A stretch of 64,000 nucleotides of DNA from JBMONI01 sp049324575 (GCA_049324575.1 JBMONI010000012.1:57553-121552); one strand, 5' to 3'; shown: positions 16,900 to 25,792, counted from the first letter of the stretch. The notes: generated by a model from the sequence alone, not told the origin. Made by a program: numbers and translations.

Positions 16900-18219
16900 T
16901 TAGAACGCCTTTTTCGTTCGGACATAAAAGTTGGTTCCCTCATCGCCATGCGCCACCGAAAAATTCACCACGCTCTTACGCGACGAAAAGATCCTCAGCT
17001 CGCCGCCGTAGGATTCCTTCAGGTCGTCGAACCCGAACTGGCTCCACTCGCCGAAAACCCGTCCGAGATCAAAAAACGGCACCGCATCGAGCTGCCAACC
17101 CCGGTTCTCCCAGATCGCATAACGGTATTCCGCGTTCAGGAGGACAAGACTTTCATCAAAGAACCGGTTCACGTCATAACTGCGTAGCGTCCGGCTCATT
17201 TCGGGCATCGTTCCGTAACCGCCCAGCTTCGACATTTGGTAAAAAGGGATCGACCCGCTGCCTACTTCGTCGCGATGTTCCATCAACCCGCGAAGCGCAA
17301 GGACCCGGCGCGGCGATCCGACCTTGATATACTGCGCGACATCCGTCTGATAAAGAAAATAACTCGCTTTCGAATCGCTCAAGCCCTCGCCATAACCGAA
17401 TTTCAGACTGCGGTACCCGCCACGCGTCGGATTGTCCTTGAAATCCCGCGTATCGTGATGCAGCCCGCCGTCCCACACCAAGGTCCTGCCTCCGCCGGAG
17501 CCGGGAATGTTCTCGAGGCCGAACCGTTCGAGCTGGCCATGTTCGTCTTCCTTGCCGGGACCGATATGCGCATTCTCGAAAGTCATCCGCGCCGTCCCTT
17601 TCAGCGCGGAAGAGAGTTCATACCCGACCTTCCCCTGCACCGTTGTGGTCTCGTTCTTATAGGAGGCTTCGTGGTCGCGGCTGCTCTCGGGCCCGATCCC
17701 GTAAAAATCGTCTTCCCAGCGGTTTTCATACTGACCCAGGACCGACGTCGAAAGAGGAGAGCCCGCGAGATGGTCTAGGCCGACCTCCCCGCCCGCCTGA
17801 TAATAGATCTCCTTGCCGTAATAATTCCAGCCTTCGAGCCGCAGCCCTTCGACCTTTTGATCAAGCTTCGACAATCGGCTGAGGTCCAAATGGAGCCCGG
17901 CCTGCACGCCCTGGCTCGACATATACCCCGCCGACGGAAAGATCCCGTGGTCGTGGAGATAGGAATAGGCCCAATCCGCCTTCTCGGGGATATATTCTTT
18001 TTCGAGGAAGACAAGTCCCTTGCCCAGCGGCCAGCGGAGGATCTCGAGAGGAAGCGCGATCAGCCTCGAAAGAGGGTCCTTGAGAGCCGTCGCGCGAAGC
18101 GGTTCTTCATAGACCGGTGCATATTTGTCCTCGGCGCTTGCATTCAACAGCCCATAGAACAGGGCTCCGAAGATCGAGACCGCGCAGAAAAGAAAAACGG
18201 CTTTTTTTCTAAAAAACAC
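16900..18219 (-). CDS. Omp85-family outer-membrane beta-barrel (cassette A)
   Basis: 439 residues with a signal peptide (1-30). The C-terminal half matches the Omp85/bacterial surface antigen barrel: alternating aromatic strands, the GGYGTMPEMSRTLRSYDVNRF loop-6 region (usually RGY, here RSY), the LLNAEYRYAIW strand and a terminal Phe (TKKAF). The N-terminal 130 residues contain a helical LPLEILRWPLGKGL segment but no clear POTRA repeats. Paralogous to 54432-55760. The stop abuts the kinase-like gene's start. It is a likely outer-membrane export or anchoring partner, but the role is inferred from family and operon. Confidence 0.8.
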   Translation of the reverse strand: MFFRKKAVFLFCAVSIFGALFYGLLNASAEDKYAPVYEEPLRATALKDPLSRLIALPLEILRWPLGKGLVFLEKEYIPEKADWAYSYLHDHGIFPSAGYMSSQGVQAGLHLDLSRLSKLDQKVEGLRLEGWNYYGKEIYYQAGGEVGLDHLAGSPLSTSVLGQYENRWEDDFYGIGPESSRDHEASYKNETTTVQGKVGYELSSALKGTARMTFENAHIGPGKEDEHGQLERFGLENIPGSGGGRTLVWDGGLHHDTRDFKDNPTRGGYRSLKFGYGEGLSDSKASYFLYQTDVAQYIKVGSPRRVLALRGLMEHRDEVGSGSIPFYQMSKLGGYGTMPEMSRTLRSYDVNRFFDESLVLLNAEYRYAIWENRGWQLDAVPFFDLGRVFGEWSQFGFDDLKESYGGELRIFSSRKSVVNFSVAHGDEGTNFYVRTKKAF

Positions 18220-18284
18220 TACCCCTCCCCAAGAGAATATCGACCCATTATAAAAACGCCTGCAAGGGTTTCAAGGAAGAATTT

Positions 18285-18346
18285 CGCAGGGACAGTTCTC
18301 CTGTAACATCGATCCTGCTCGCAAGTAAGCGAGAACTATCCCTGCG
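18285..18346. repeat. GGGACAGTTCTC-type inverted repeat
   Basis: Arms CGCAGGGACAGTTCTC (18285-18300) and GAGAACTATCCCTGCG (18331-18346) pair almost perfectly across a 30-nt loop. The same GGGAC...GTCCC arm type occurs at 20101-20160 and twice inside the 1288-residue gene. Confidence 0.7.
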
Positions 18347-18356
18347 GCTATCCTTC

Positions 18357-18424
18357 TGTCATCCCGAGGAATCTAGATCCTTCGACTTCGTCCCGCCAAA
18401 GGCGGGACTTCGCTCAGGATGACA
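18357..18424. repeat. GTCATCC-type palindromic repeat
   Basis: Outer arms TGTCATCC/GGATGACA, with an inner CCCGCC/GGCGGG pair near the centre. It would translate as the well-known spurious HPERS-type peptide and is a dispersed repeat rather than a gene. A shorter relative is inside the 1288-residue gene at 22627-22664. Confidence 0.7.
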
Positions 18425-18499
18425 ATGCAGAAACTGTTCTTGTGTGATCTGGTCCCTGCCCGAAAAGGGAACAACGCTCCCTAAAAACGGGAGACTAAG

Positions 18500-18525
18500 G
18501 TAGGTCACGTTTAAACGTGACCTAC
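18500..18525. repeat. REP palindrome (GTAGGTCACG arms)
   Basis: 26-bp perfect palindrome with centre TTTAAA. Arms GTAGGTCACG/CGTGACCTAC are a compensated variant of the RAYT-flanking unit. A half-copy (TTTAAACGTGCCCTGC) is at 18543-18558. Confidence 0.85.
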
Positions 18526-18581
18526 GGGTTTTACGGTTTTGCTTTAAACGTGCCCTGCGATCTGGGATAAAGAATCCCAAG

Positions 18582-18607
18582 GTAGGTCACCTTTAAAGGT
18601 GACCTAC
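18582..18607. repeat. REP palindrome (GTAGGTCACC arms)
   Basis: 26-bp perfect palindrome, arms GTAGGTCACC/GGTGACCTAC, centre TTTAAA. One position further from the 18500 copy, again changed on both arms. It ends 2 nt before the stop of the Tlc-like gene (18610), where it could also act as a 3' hairpin. Confidence 0.85.
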
Positions 18608-18609
18608 GG

Positions 18610-19869
18610 CTAAATGGCTTCCACCCGCCGGCGGAGCAGAATGAGGACGGCGATCCAGACCGGCATCAGCGCCAGGACGAGCGCCCCCATCTGATGCGCC
18701 GAAAGGCCGAAAAGAGAACTGGCGCCGATCATCAGGAAACCGGCCAGCGATTTCGCGCCGCGGAACCCCACCATGTCGATCCACGGCTTCGCGCGCCAGC
18801 GTGTCTCGCTTGTGAGCGGAAGATAGAGGATCTCCTTGCTCGCCTGCTGGATGGAATAATTCATGCTGCCATCGTAGAGCCGGTAAATGACCGCCGCGAC
18901 AAGGGAGACCACACACAGGTTCCAGGCCGACAGGACCGCGAGGCCGATGGGCAGGATCCACACCGCTCCAAGCGCCCCCACGCGGCGCAGCACTAATGCC
19001 GTCATGATAAGCTGCATCAGAAACGAAATGAAATTGAGCCACGCGTAGAATCCGCCGTAAAAAGCGGCGAGCGCCTGCTTGCCGGTGACCATTTTTTCCA
19101 CGACCCCCGCGAACTGGTTCTCAACGATGGTCGAGCTCATCTTGGCAAGCACGACAAGCCCGGTCACAAGGATGAGATACGACATGACTTTGGAGGGCTC
19201 GATCTTTTTATGGTGCTTCTCCTCCGCTGGCGTGAATGTCGCCGGGGGCGCCTGGCGGGCCTTGTGAACATCCTTCCAGAGGACCGTGCTGATCAGGATG
19301 CAAAGCCCCAGGATGAACGAGACCACCAAAAAAAGATTGTGAGGATCGGTGATCTGCACCAGGACATTCGTCAGCGTCCCGCCCAGGATCCCCCCGACCG
19401 AGCCGCCGCTGATGATCAGTCCGAAACACCGCTTCGCTTCCCCGGGCGCGAAAAGATCATTGGCAAAGATCCAGAACTGGGTCGTCAGCACGACCGAGAA
19501 AGTCGCCTGCCAGAGAAAAAAGAACGCCGAGATGAAAGCAGAGGCTTTTTGGGAAAAGATCCAGAAAAAAGCCAGATTGAAAATAAGGAAGACCGTGACC
19601 ATGAGATCAAAGAGGCGGTGCGGTAGCCGCTTGGCGATCCAGGTATACACGGAAACGACCGCGATCAGAAAGAATCCTTCGCCTACATTGATGTATTTCA
19701 TCTTGTCGGCGCCGAAATCGTCGATGAAAAGCGCGTTGCGAAGCGGCTTCAGGATATAGATCGTAGTGATCACGAGCATGAAATAAAGGAACATCAGCGC
19801 GGTGCGGCGGCGTTCGCCGGGACGGATATCGAAGAAAGGTTTGAAGAGAGAATGGAGAAAGCGGGTCAT
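18610..19869 (-). CDS. ATP/ADP carrier-like (Tlc/NTT family) nucleotide transporter
   Basis: 419 residues, about 12 membrane helices, with the NTT/Tlc pattern (YFMLVITTIYILKPLRNALF, DKMKYINVGEGFFLI, GGSVGGILGG). Classical members of obligate intracellular bacteria exchange host ATP for ADP or import NTPs; many free-living relatives lack known substrates. The protein is shorter than classical Tlc (around 500 residues), so substrate and direction are uncertain. It is a single gene followed (downstream) by repeats and cassette A. If it does import nucleotides, it fits a parasitic, predatory or partner-dependent lifestyle. Confidence 0.8.
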   Translation of the reverse strand: MTRFLHSLFKPFFDIRPGERRRTALMFLYFMLVITTIYILKPLRNALFIDDFGADKMKYINVGEGFFLIAVVSVYTWIAKRLPHRLFDLMVTVFLIFNLAFFWIFSQKASAFISAFFFLWQATFSVVLTTQFWIFANDLFAPGEAKRCFGLIISGGSVGGILGGTLTNVLVQITDPHNLFLVVSFILGLCILISTVLWKDVHKARQAPPATFTPAEEKHHKKIEPSKVMSYLILVTGLVVLAKMSSTIVENQFAGVVEKMVTGKQALAAFYGGFYAWLNFISFLMQLIMTALVLRRVGALGAVWILPIGLAVLSAWNLCVVSLVAAVIYRLYDGSMNYSIQQASKEILYLPLTSETRWRAKPWIDMVGFRGAKSLAGFLMIGASSLFGLSAHQMGALVLALMPVWIAVLILLRRRVEAI

Positions 19870-20100
19870 GCGGCAGAACCCGGGAACAAAAAGAGGGGCC
19901 GGTCTTGCCGACTCGCCGCCCTACCATGAGAGATCACGAAAAACCCGGCCATTGCATTGCTCAAGGATATGTTCCTTTCCATAAGCCAAGCCGGGTTCAC
20001 AAGAAAATGAACTTGCGGCACAGGGAGAGATTATACAATAAACCCTTATGAGAAACGTCTCCCTTTTTACCCAGCCTTCCCTCGGAGGTGCGGAAAAACC

Positions 20101-20160
20101 AAGGGGACGGTCCTTCCGTAATCCCAATTCCCGCAATAAGTTATCAAGAACCGTCCCTTG
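20101..20160. repeat. GGGACGGT-type inverted repeat
   Basis: Arms AAGGGGACGGTCCTT (20101-20115) and AAGAACCGTCCCTTG (20146-20160) pair with small mismatches over a 30-nt loop. Same family as 18285-18346 and the copies at 21645-21691. Confidence 0.65.
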
Positions 20161-20166
20161 TGTTTT

Positions 20167-20222
20167 ACAAACAGGCATTAGGCCTTTAGGTTTTAGGCTT
20201 CTAGGCTTGCTTCTCCCTAACC
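20167..20222. repeat. Dispersed AT-heptamer repeat, copy 1
   Basis: Shares CAAACAGG-ATTAGG, TTAGGTTTT-AGGC, CTAG-CTT and GCTTCTCCCTAAC blocks with 38360-38416. Further GCCTAAT units continue to about 20365. Confidence 0.65.
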
Positions 20223-20639
20223 GACGAATAGCCTAATGGCTAATGCCTAATCCTCCTAATAGCCTCCTTCTTGCCTAATCGCTAATTGCCTAACTGCCTT
20301 CCCTAATAGCCTAATCTCCTAATTCCTGCCCTAATGGCTAACGCCTAATCCCCCTATTTGCCTTCCTCGATTTGACATATCTCCTTTCATAGGCTAGACT
20401 TCCTTCGCAGTCTTTTATAAATCATTTCAGAAAGACAACCTGGCTGCTAGTCGCTCGGGATAAGCGTGAAACAGCCATAAGTAATAAGCGGTAAGTGGTA
20501 AGTTAAAACCAACAACAAAAAAGAAAGCGGATCATGAATGCCCTTTTTCTTATGAGTCTTTTGTCTCTCGCCTTCTTCGTGCTATATGCTCATCCCGCAT
20601 GGTTTCATATTTTCCGTCAATCTTTTAATCGCATTAATC

Positions 20640-20665
20640 GTAGGGCACGTTTAAACGTGCCCTAC
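20640..20665. repeat. REP palindrome (GTAGGGCACG arms)
   Basis: 26-bp perfect palindrome identical in sequence to that at 13406-13431, 78 nt before the start of the 1288-residue gene. Confidence 0.85.
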
Positions 20666-20742
20666 CTTAGTGCTATGCTTTTTCGTCTCATCCCTTACCG
20701 CTTAAAACTTACCACTTACCACTTCCCCCAAGGAGACCGAAC

Positions 20743-23700
20743 ATGAAAACACACGCTCATAAGATCACCGCCGCGTTGACCGCTTTTTTATTCATTTTTT
20801 CTCTTTTCCCAGCCTCCTTCGCGCAAGCCCCCGGCGTTGAAGCGAGTTCATCCCTTACCGCTGCCAGCCAACAGGCGTCAGCCATCAGCCTTCAGTTGCC
20901 TGAAAATATCGGCAAAGTCGATCTCGCCCTGCCAGGCACCGGTCCTTCGATCATCCATATCCAGACCGCGCACGGAAGCTACGAAGCCGGCAAGAATATC
21001 GCCCGCATGCTTCATTACCTGGACAAAAATTACGGTTTCAAGGACCTTTTCGTCGAAGGCGCTTACGGCGATCTTCATCCCGAAGCCCTCCGCTTCTTCC
21101 CGAAGGATATGAAAAAGACCTTACGCGTGGCCGATGAGCTCTTGAAGCGCGGCTATCTCGAAGGCGAAGAGCTTTACCTGGCCGCCACTCCCGACGCCAG
21201 GATCTACGGCATCGAGGATGAAAAAACCTACAAAGCCAACGAGCAGGCCCTGGTCGAAGTCCTTCGCCGGGAAGAACTCTCCCGTAAATATCTCGATCAG
21301 ATGGACGAGGCCATCAAGCGCATCGCAAGCCGCTACCTGGACAAACGCGTGCGCGATTTTCTCTATACCTGGCGCGATTTCGAGCTCGGAAAAGCCAGCC
21401 TCACGGAATGGACCCGGATGCTCTATGTTTACGCTAAGCGCTGCGGCTGGGACCTTCTTGACCCCGGCTATCAGCTCGAACTGCCCATGCTGGTGCGCCT
21501 TTATAACATTCAGGAAATGGCGAAAGGTTTTGATGTGGAAAAGTTCGGAGTGGAAAAAGAACGATTTGTGAAAGCGGTCAGCGCTCAATTTCTAAGGGAC
21601 AGGTCTAATGAGCAAAACAGACCTGTCCCTGAGTTGCCAACGTCAGGGACGGTTCTTGGAACAAACCCTGAGAACAGTAAGAACCGTCCCTTAGCTAGCG
21701 ACCAGCAACCAGCGGCCAGCGACTTACTCGATGCTATCGAGCTTCTCTTAAACGACTCCACTTCCAAGACGCCCCTTTCCGCCGAAGAAGCCGAAGGGAT
21801 CGCCGAAGCCATGGTCGGGGCCTTGCCCGAGGATTTTCCGTACGACGATTTCCCGCTCATCAAAAAATACATCGGCCAGACCTTGCTTCAGAAAGAAGTG
21901 ATGGGCACGCCTCTCATGGAAGAAACTGTCAAGGTGCGCGAAGCCATTCTCGAGCGCATGGTCCGCGGCGACATCGAAAAACAGACCACCGCGCTGATGA
22001 AGGACTACTTTCTGCTTAAGAAGTTGTTTGCGTTGAAGCTGACGAAAAGCGAGTATGACAACATGCAGTATGACAGTACTCAGTATGGCAGTGCTCAGTA
22101 TGCAGTATGCAGTAAAAGCAAGTCCGACTCTGCCATACCGCCATACTGCCATCCTGCCATCCTGCCGTCTTCCATCGCCTCCCGCTTTACTGAATTAAAT
22201 TCTGCCGGCCGCGTCCGGAACGTCCAATTCCAGCACCTCGAAGACATCGATTCGCTTTTCGAGAAAGCCATGGAATTCTACCGTCTCGCCCACAAGCGCG
22301 ACGCGCTCATGCTTGAGAAGCTGGATACGCAGATGAAAACCCGGGGTGTGGAAAAAGCCGTTGTGATCACCGGCGGATTCCACGCGGATGCTTTCCGGGA
22401 CCATTTTGAGACGCTGAAGGAAAGCTATGCCCTTTTGACGCCGCGCCTCACGTCCTTCGATGAAAATAGCTTTGAGACCTATGTCAAAACCATGTTCCGC
22501 CAGGCCGAATCAACAGACGCCGCCAGCCGGGGAACCGTCAAACCCAATCAAGGGAACGCGAACCCCGTAGCCTTGCGCGCCGAAGCCTTGAGAATCGCTG
22601 TGCGTCTCCCCATTGAAACAAATCGTGTCATTCCGAACCCGCCAAGGCGGGTGAGGAATCTGCAACCCTCAACAATCGACTTTGCAGAAGCCCTCCCCAC
22701 CATCGAAGGCAGGGCCGAACTCCGCAGCCTTCAAACTCGCCGGTTTTTCTTTGGTCGTGCTGTAAAAACAGCTCTTGCCGCAGCCGCCGCCAGTGCGATC
22801 CCGGAGGCCGTCCAGGCCGTCCTGAACGCCGCCGCCAATATCACCAAAGAGCCCATGACCCCGGAAATCGAAACGGAAGTGAAAGGCTTACTCGATCTTC
22901 TTGAAGGAAAAGTTAAAGATACAAAACTCGAACTCAAAGACCTCGCTCGCCTGGGCGAGCTCGAAAGCAAATACCAGTTTGATTTGCTACTTCGTAACAG
23001 ATTTGCTTCTCGTTTCAAGTCTGCAACTTCTAAAATTCTAGACGCCACATTAACTTCGATTAAGCTGAACCCGATGATTCTATCGGATAATGAATTTTCA
23101 AAAAGTCTAAGCTTAATCATCTCTAGTCAAAACGTTCCTCCGCATGAAAAACAAAAGATAATCGACCTTATTTTCCAAATGTTACAAACTCAAAAAAACA
23201 GCGATTCGACAAAAGCTATCATAAAATTCATTCTTGCCACAAAAGACATTTCTCTCTTGTCCCGACTTACGAATAGCTTAGATGTTTTGAATTGGTTTTC
23301 ATCAGTGCGCTCAACGATAATCGGTCAGCTTTCCATGGAATACCGGAATAATGGCCTCGATGAAGCTCAAAGATCATTTGTGCAAATCAATTTAACTCCA
23401 GGCGGGAAAATATACGCCGGAACGTTATTGATTCTCTGTTTTGATAAAAAAACCTCTGAAAATGAGTTGCGGTTTCATAGACAAATGATAATTGACGCAA
23501 TGGGCCGATTCGAGAAGCTTAGTGCGGCTCTTTTATTAATTGAAGCATTGAAAAACATTAAGGACTCATTAGCTTTTGGGAACATTTTAAGAAAAATAGA
23601 AGAAATTTCTTCATCCCTTTCGAACGAAGACAAAAAACAGGTTATCGAATCCATTGGCAAGCTGTCCATTCGTGAGAAAGAATTTAATAAAGCTATAGAG

Positions 23701-24609
23701 GCTTTGAAAATAAAACTTTCCCAAAACGTCTCTTCACCGAGAGCTGAAGTTAGAAATAATATTGATGTGTCTAGAAATTCAGGTTTAAGAAATGGAAAAG
23801 CTGAAATATTCCGCAACGGCATTGCCCTATACTTCCTTACAAACAAGGAAGCTCCTCTTTTAGATTCTCTTGCTTCTGCAGATATTCCTATTAAATCCAT
23901 TGAAGACGCACTCCTGAAAACTTGGCTAGGTTCGACTTTTATTCCTCCCGCAAATGCTAAACTCGAAACTCAGCCTTTCACAGCAATAGAGACCAAATCA
24001 GCTCTCGCTGTTTTAAATGTAATTCAAAACCTAGCTGTAACTATTTCAATCCGTTTTGAAGGCTTTGAAGCCATCTTCGCTCAAGTCGCAACGGAAAATG
24101 AAAAAATACTGGCCGTTTTTGAAGTGCTGGACCTAATGTTAAAAATTCGTGCTTTAAGCGGCAACAAAATCCAGTTCGAAGTCGTTCCCGATACCTATGC
24201 CAAAATCGAACCACTACTTACCCAAACATGGGAAACTCTTCAGGCTCAGAACCCGCAAACCGTTCCGGGAATCGCCTCTAATATCATCAATGCTTTCCCA
24301 AACGCTTTCTCTGAACAACCTGATTTTGCGGTTACTTTGACTCCTGGCTATGCTAACGCCAGAGAAGTAATCGATTTAGCAACTGACGCAAATCGTCAAC
24401 CCGTAGTATTTGTCGGAAAAAGTGCCCGCTATCCGGCGGAAACCATGGTCACTTCAGTAGCCGCCCTCCTTTCACAAGCCGTCGTTGAAGGATTGGCTAA
24501 GCGAGGCAAAATCTCTCAGCTGAGCCCTGCATTTGTGGGCTTTACGCGGGCTTTCTCCTTATACGTCGATCGCGCCTTTGCTCAACAACAATTCACAACA
24601 GCGGCGTAA
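20743..24609 (+). CDS. Large secreted protein with in-frame palindromic inserts
   Basis: 1288 residues from ATG 20743 (AAGGAG just upstream) with a signal peptide (about 1-29, ending ASFAQA). The N-terminal module (about 60-290 and 480-590) has HIQTAHGSYEAGKNIARML, DLFVEGAYGDL, YGIEDEKTYKANEQ and VVITGGFHADAF. This resembles the TraB/ChaN/EreA-like fold family seen in large secreted proteins of uncultured bacteria, but that is a weak match. The rest (about 700-1288) is helical, unrecognised and markedly more AT-rich than the first 2 kb, suggesting a chimeric origin. Palindromic repeats are embedded at residues 285-317, 437-476 and 628-641 without breaking the frame. No function assigned. Confidence 0.8.
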   Translation: MKTHAHKITAALTAFLFIFSLFPASFAQAPGVEASSSLTAASQQASAISLQLPENIGKVDLALPGTGPSIIHIQTAHGSYEAGKNIARMLHYLDKNYGFKDLFVEGAYGDLHPEALRFFPKDMKKTLRVADELLKRGYLEGEELYLAATPDARIYGIEDEKTYKANEQALVEVLRREELSRKYLDQMDEAIKRIASRYLDKRVRDFLYTWRDFELGKASLTEWTRMLYVYAKRCGWDLLDPGYQLELPMLVRLYNIQEMAKGFDVEKFGVEKERFVKAVSAQFLRDRSNEQNRPVPELPTSGTVLGTNPENSKNRPLASDQQPAASDLLDAIELLLNDSTSKTPLSAEEAEGIAEAMVGALPEDFPYDDFPLIKKYIGQTLLQKEVMGTPLMEETVKVREAILERMVRGDIEKQTTALMKDYFLLKKLFALKLTKSEYDNMQYDSTQYGSAQYAVCSKSKSDSAIPPYCHPAILPSSIASRFTELNSAGRVRNVQFQHLEDIDSLFEKAMEFYRLAHKRDALMLEKLDTQMKTRGVEKAVVITGGFHADAFRDHFETLKESYALLTPRLTSFDENSFETYVKTMFRQAESTDAASRGTVKPNQGNANPVALRAEALRIAVRLPIETNRVIPNPPRRVRNLQPSTIDFAEALPTIEGRAELRSLQTRRFFFGRAVKTALAAAAASAIPEAVQAVLNAAANITKEPMTPEIETEVKGLLDLLEGKVKDTKLELKDLARLGELESKYQFDLLLRNRFASRFKSATSKILDATLTSIKLNPMILSDNEFSKSLSLIISSQNVPPHEKQKIIDLIFQMLQTQKNSDSTKAIIKFILATKDISLLSRLTNSLDVLNWFSSVRSTIIGQLSMEYRNNGLDEAQRSFVQINLTPGGKIYAGTLLILCFDKKTSENELRFHRQMIIDAMGRFEKLSAALLLIEALKNIKDSLAFGNILRKIEEISSSLSNEDKKQVIESIGKLSIREKEFNKAIEALKIKLSQNVSSPRAEVRNNIDVSRNSGLRNGKAEIFRNGIALYFLTNKEAPLLDSLASADIPIKSIEDALLKTWLGSTFIPPANAKLETQPFTAIETKSALAVLNVIQNLAVTISIRFEGFEAIFAQVATENEKILAVFEVLDLMLKIRALSGNKIQFEVVPDTYAKIEPLLTQTWETLQAQNPQTVPGIASNIINAFPNAFSEQPDFAVTLTPGYANAREVIDLATDANRQPVVFVGKSARYPAETMVTSVAALLSQAVVEGLAKRGKISQLSPAFVGFTRAFSLYVDRAFAQQQFTTAA
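21595..21691. repeat. Two GGGAC-type palindromes inside the coding sequence
   Basis: First hairpin: arms AGGGACAGGTCT (21595-21606) and AGACCTGTCCCT (21619-21630), 12 bp perfect. Second: arms AGGGACGGTTCTT (21645-21657) and AAGAACCGTCCCT (21679-21691), 13 bp perfect. An AGCGACCAGCAACC-type direct repeat follows (21694-21722). They encode about 42 low-complexity residues and leave the frame open. Confidence 0.75.
22051..22172. repeat. CAGTATG/CATACTG repeat inside the coding sequence
   Basis: About 120 bp of degenerate CAGTATG units in one orientation followed by TGCCATAC/CATCCTGCC units in the other, forming an imperfect hairpin. It encodes about 40 Ser/Gln/Tyr-rich residues. The same unit type occurs between genes at about 35330-35430, 36652-36680 and 39177-39230. 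Confidence 0.65.
22627..22664. repeat. GTCATTCC-type repeat inside the coding sequence
   Basis: GTCATTCCGAACCCGCC followed by an inverted GGCGGG and GAGGAATCTGCA, matching the 18357-18424 element in order. It is in frame at residues 628-641. Confidence 0.5.
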
Positions 24610-25070
24610 AAACTACTTGCGGTTTCCGAAAAGGACGCTCCCTCGTGCTTCTCCCGCATATTAAGCTCGTAGCGCTGCATCTTTCTTAGATAATTTCTAA
24701 TCAAAAAGCGCCTAGCATTTCAAAGTGTAAAAAGACGCGCGCAAACATCAGGTAATTCGGCCCCTAAGCGGTCACTCTCCGCTTCAATTTACGATTCCCG
24801 CCTTTCGGACAAACTAATTTCCGAGCATCGGAAATCTCCGTCTCTCTAAATTGGCCATGTTTACAAAAAAGTCGTAAATCAAAACCCCGTCTTGCAACAT
24901 AAGTCCTACGTAGACTTCGTGATTCTTCAAAACCTAAATCATTCGCTCTTCCGTAAAAAGTCTTTATAACACAAAACTTCTTTCAAAGCTTCTTTCGTAC
25001 CTGGATATTCAATTTATCCACTGTCTTTTTTTATGGGCGCGGGACATCAGATTAATATGATATATATTTC
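24610..25070. other. Intergenic region with no recognisable feature
   Basis: 461 bases between the 1288-residue gene and the polysaccharide island. AT-rich toward the right. I see no ORF, RNA gene or clear repeat here. A GTAAA-type pattern recurs loosely, but not enough to call. Confidence 0.4.
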
Positions 25071-25760
25071 TTAATTTTTTAGTTTTTTATTTAGCTTTCT
25101 CCAAATTTGAGCTAATTGATGTTTTAAACGCTTAATCAACAATCTTGTTTTCCTCCAAACCAACGCCGCCAAGGAATCTTCCTTATTTGCCGAAGCAACT
25201 ATCTTGCTGGTCTCTGACAAGCGCATATATTCCTCGATCAAAATTGAATATTGAAGCGCTGCATCAAATTTTGAATTTATTTCGGCGGCAATAAATTTTT
25301 TATTTTCTATGATATCTTTCTCATCTTTTTCACGTCTTGAAAAAGCCTTTCGTTCTAAAACGATCTCTGTATTAGCAAATTTAAATCCGCGAAAAATAAA
25401 GTGCTTTTCGGGATCTGTGATTAGCCGGTCATCTTTAATGTGCGGATTTAAATGACTCCGATGGTATCCTTCTGTAACAATATCAATATTATTACTTAGG
25501 TGGGTGATTCCGTTTCCGTATTTATCGGTTCGTAATTTCTGTTTTATTGTTATATCGATATCTGTTGAATTTCTTACGCCTAATACCTCGAGAGGCGAAC
25601 TGCCTACAATGCATATGTCCTCTATTGGAATTTTTTGTTCATTGCAAGTTCTTCGAAGTTCCACTAGCCAATCAAGAAGCTCCGCTCTCACAGGAGTGGA
25701 CCTTCTTTTTAGTAACTGCTGCCAATTATTCGGAGAAAATAATACTCGTGAGAGGTGCAA
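25071..25760 (-). CDS. Nucleotidyltransferase-fold protein
   Basis: 229 residues. The IVGSSPLEVLG segment (Gly53-Ser54-Ser55) and DIDITI (Asp67, Asp69) are the GS and DxD motifs of the minimal nucleotidyltransferase fold. A helical domain and a Lys-rich tail (IKRLKHQLAQIWRKLNKK) follow. The start is TTG 25760, the first possible codon after an in-frame stop, so it is uncertain. It follows the ParB-like gene by 32 nt and is probably co-transcribed with it. Last gene of the polysaccharide island; the acceptor it modifies is unknown. Confidence 0.75.
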   Translation of the reverse strand: MHLSRVLFSPNNWQQLLKRRSTPVRAELLDWLVELRRTCNEQKIPIEDICIVGSSPLEVLGVRNSTDIDITIKQKLRTDKYGNGITHLSNNIDIVTEGYHRSHLNPHIKDDRLITDPEKHFIFRGFKFANTEIVLERKAFSRREKDEKDIIENKKFIAAEINSKFDAALQYSILIEEYMRLSETSKIVASANKEDSLAALVWRKTRLLIKRLKHQLAQIWRKLNKKLKN

Positions 25761-25792
25761 AAGCTCGTCACGAGAGGAAGATGCATGGACAC

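Larger units (their letters stand above)
19870..20742. other. Repeat-rich intergenic region before the 1288-residue gene
   Basis: 873 bases with no convincing gene. From left to right: a GGGACGGT-type inverted repeat (20101-20160), an array of degenerate GCCTAAT/ATTAGGC heptamers (about 20165-20365), a left GGTAAGTGGTAAG arm (20481-20510), a REP palindrome (20640-20665) and the inverted arm (20692-20723), just before the ribosome site of the next gene. A 70-codon frame (20534-20746) reads through the REP and is unlikely to be real. Confidence 0.7.

Noticed and set aside
19921..20178. 85-codon minus-strand frame
   Set aside because: Crosses a dispersed inverted repeat; no ribosome site or known motif.
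20165..20365. CRISPR-like array of GCCTAAT units
   Set aside because: Units are short and irregular with no constant spacers and no cas genes in the window.
20534..20746. 70-codon frame with a hydrophobic start
   Set aside because: Its second half translates a REP palindrome and repeat arms, and it overlaps the ribosome site of the 1288-residue gene.
24610..25070. tRNA or small RNA gene in the gap
   Set aside because: No acceptor or T-arm pattern was found on either strand by eye.
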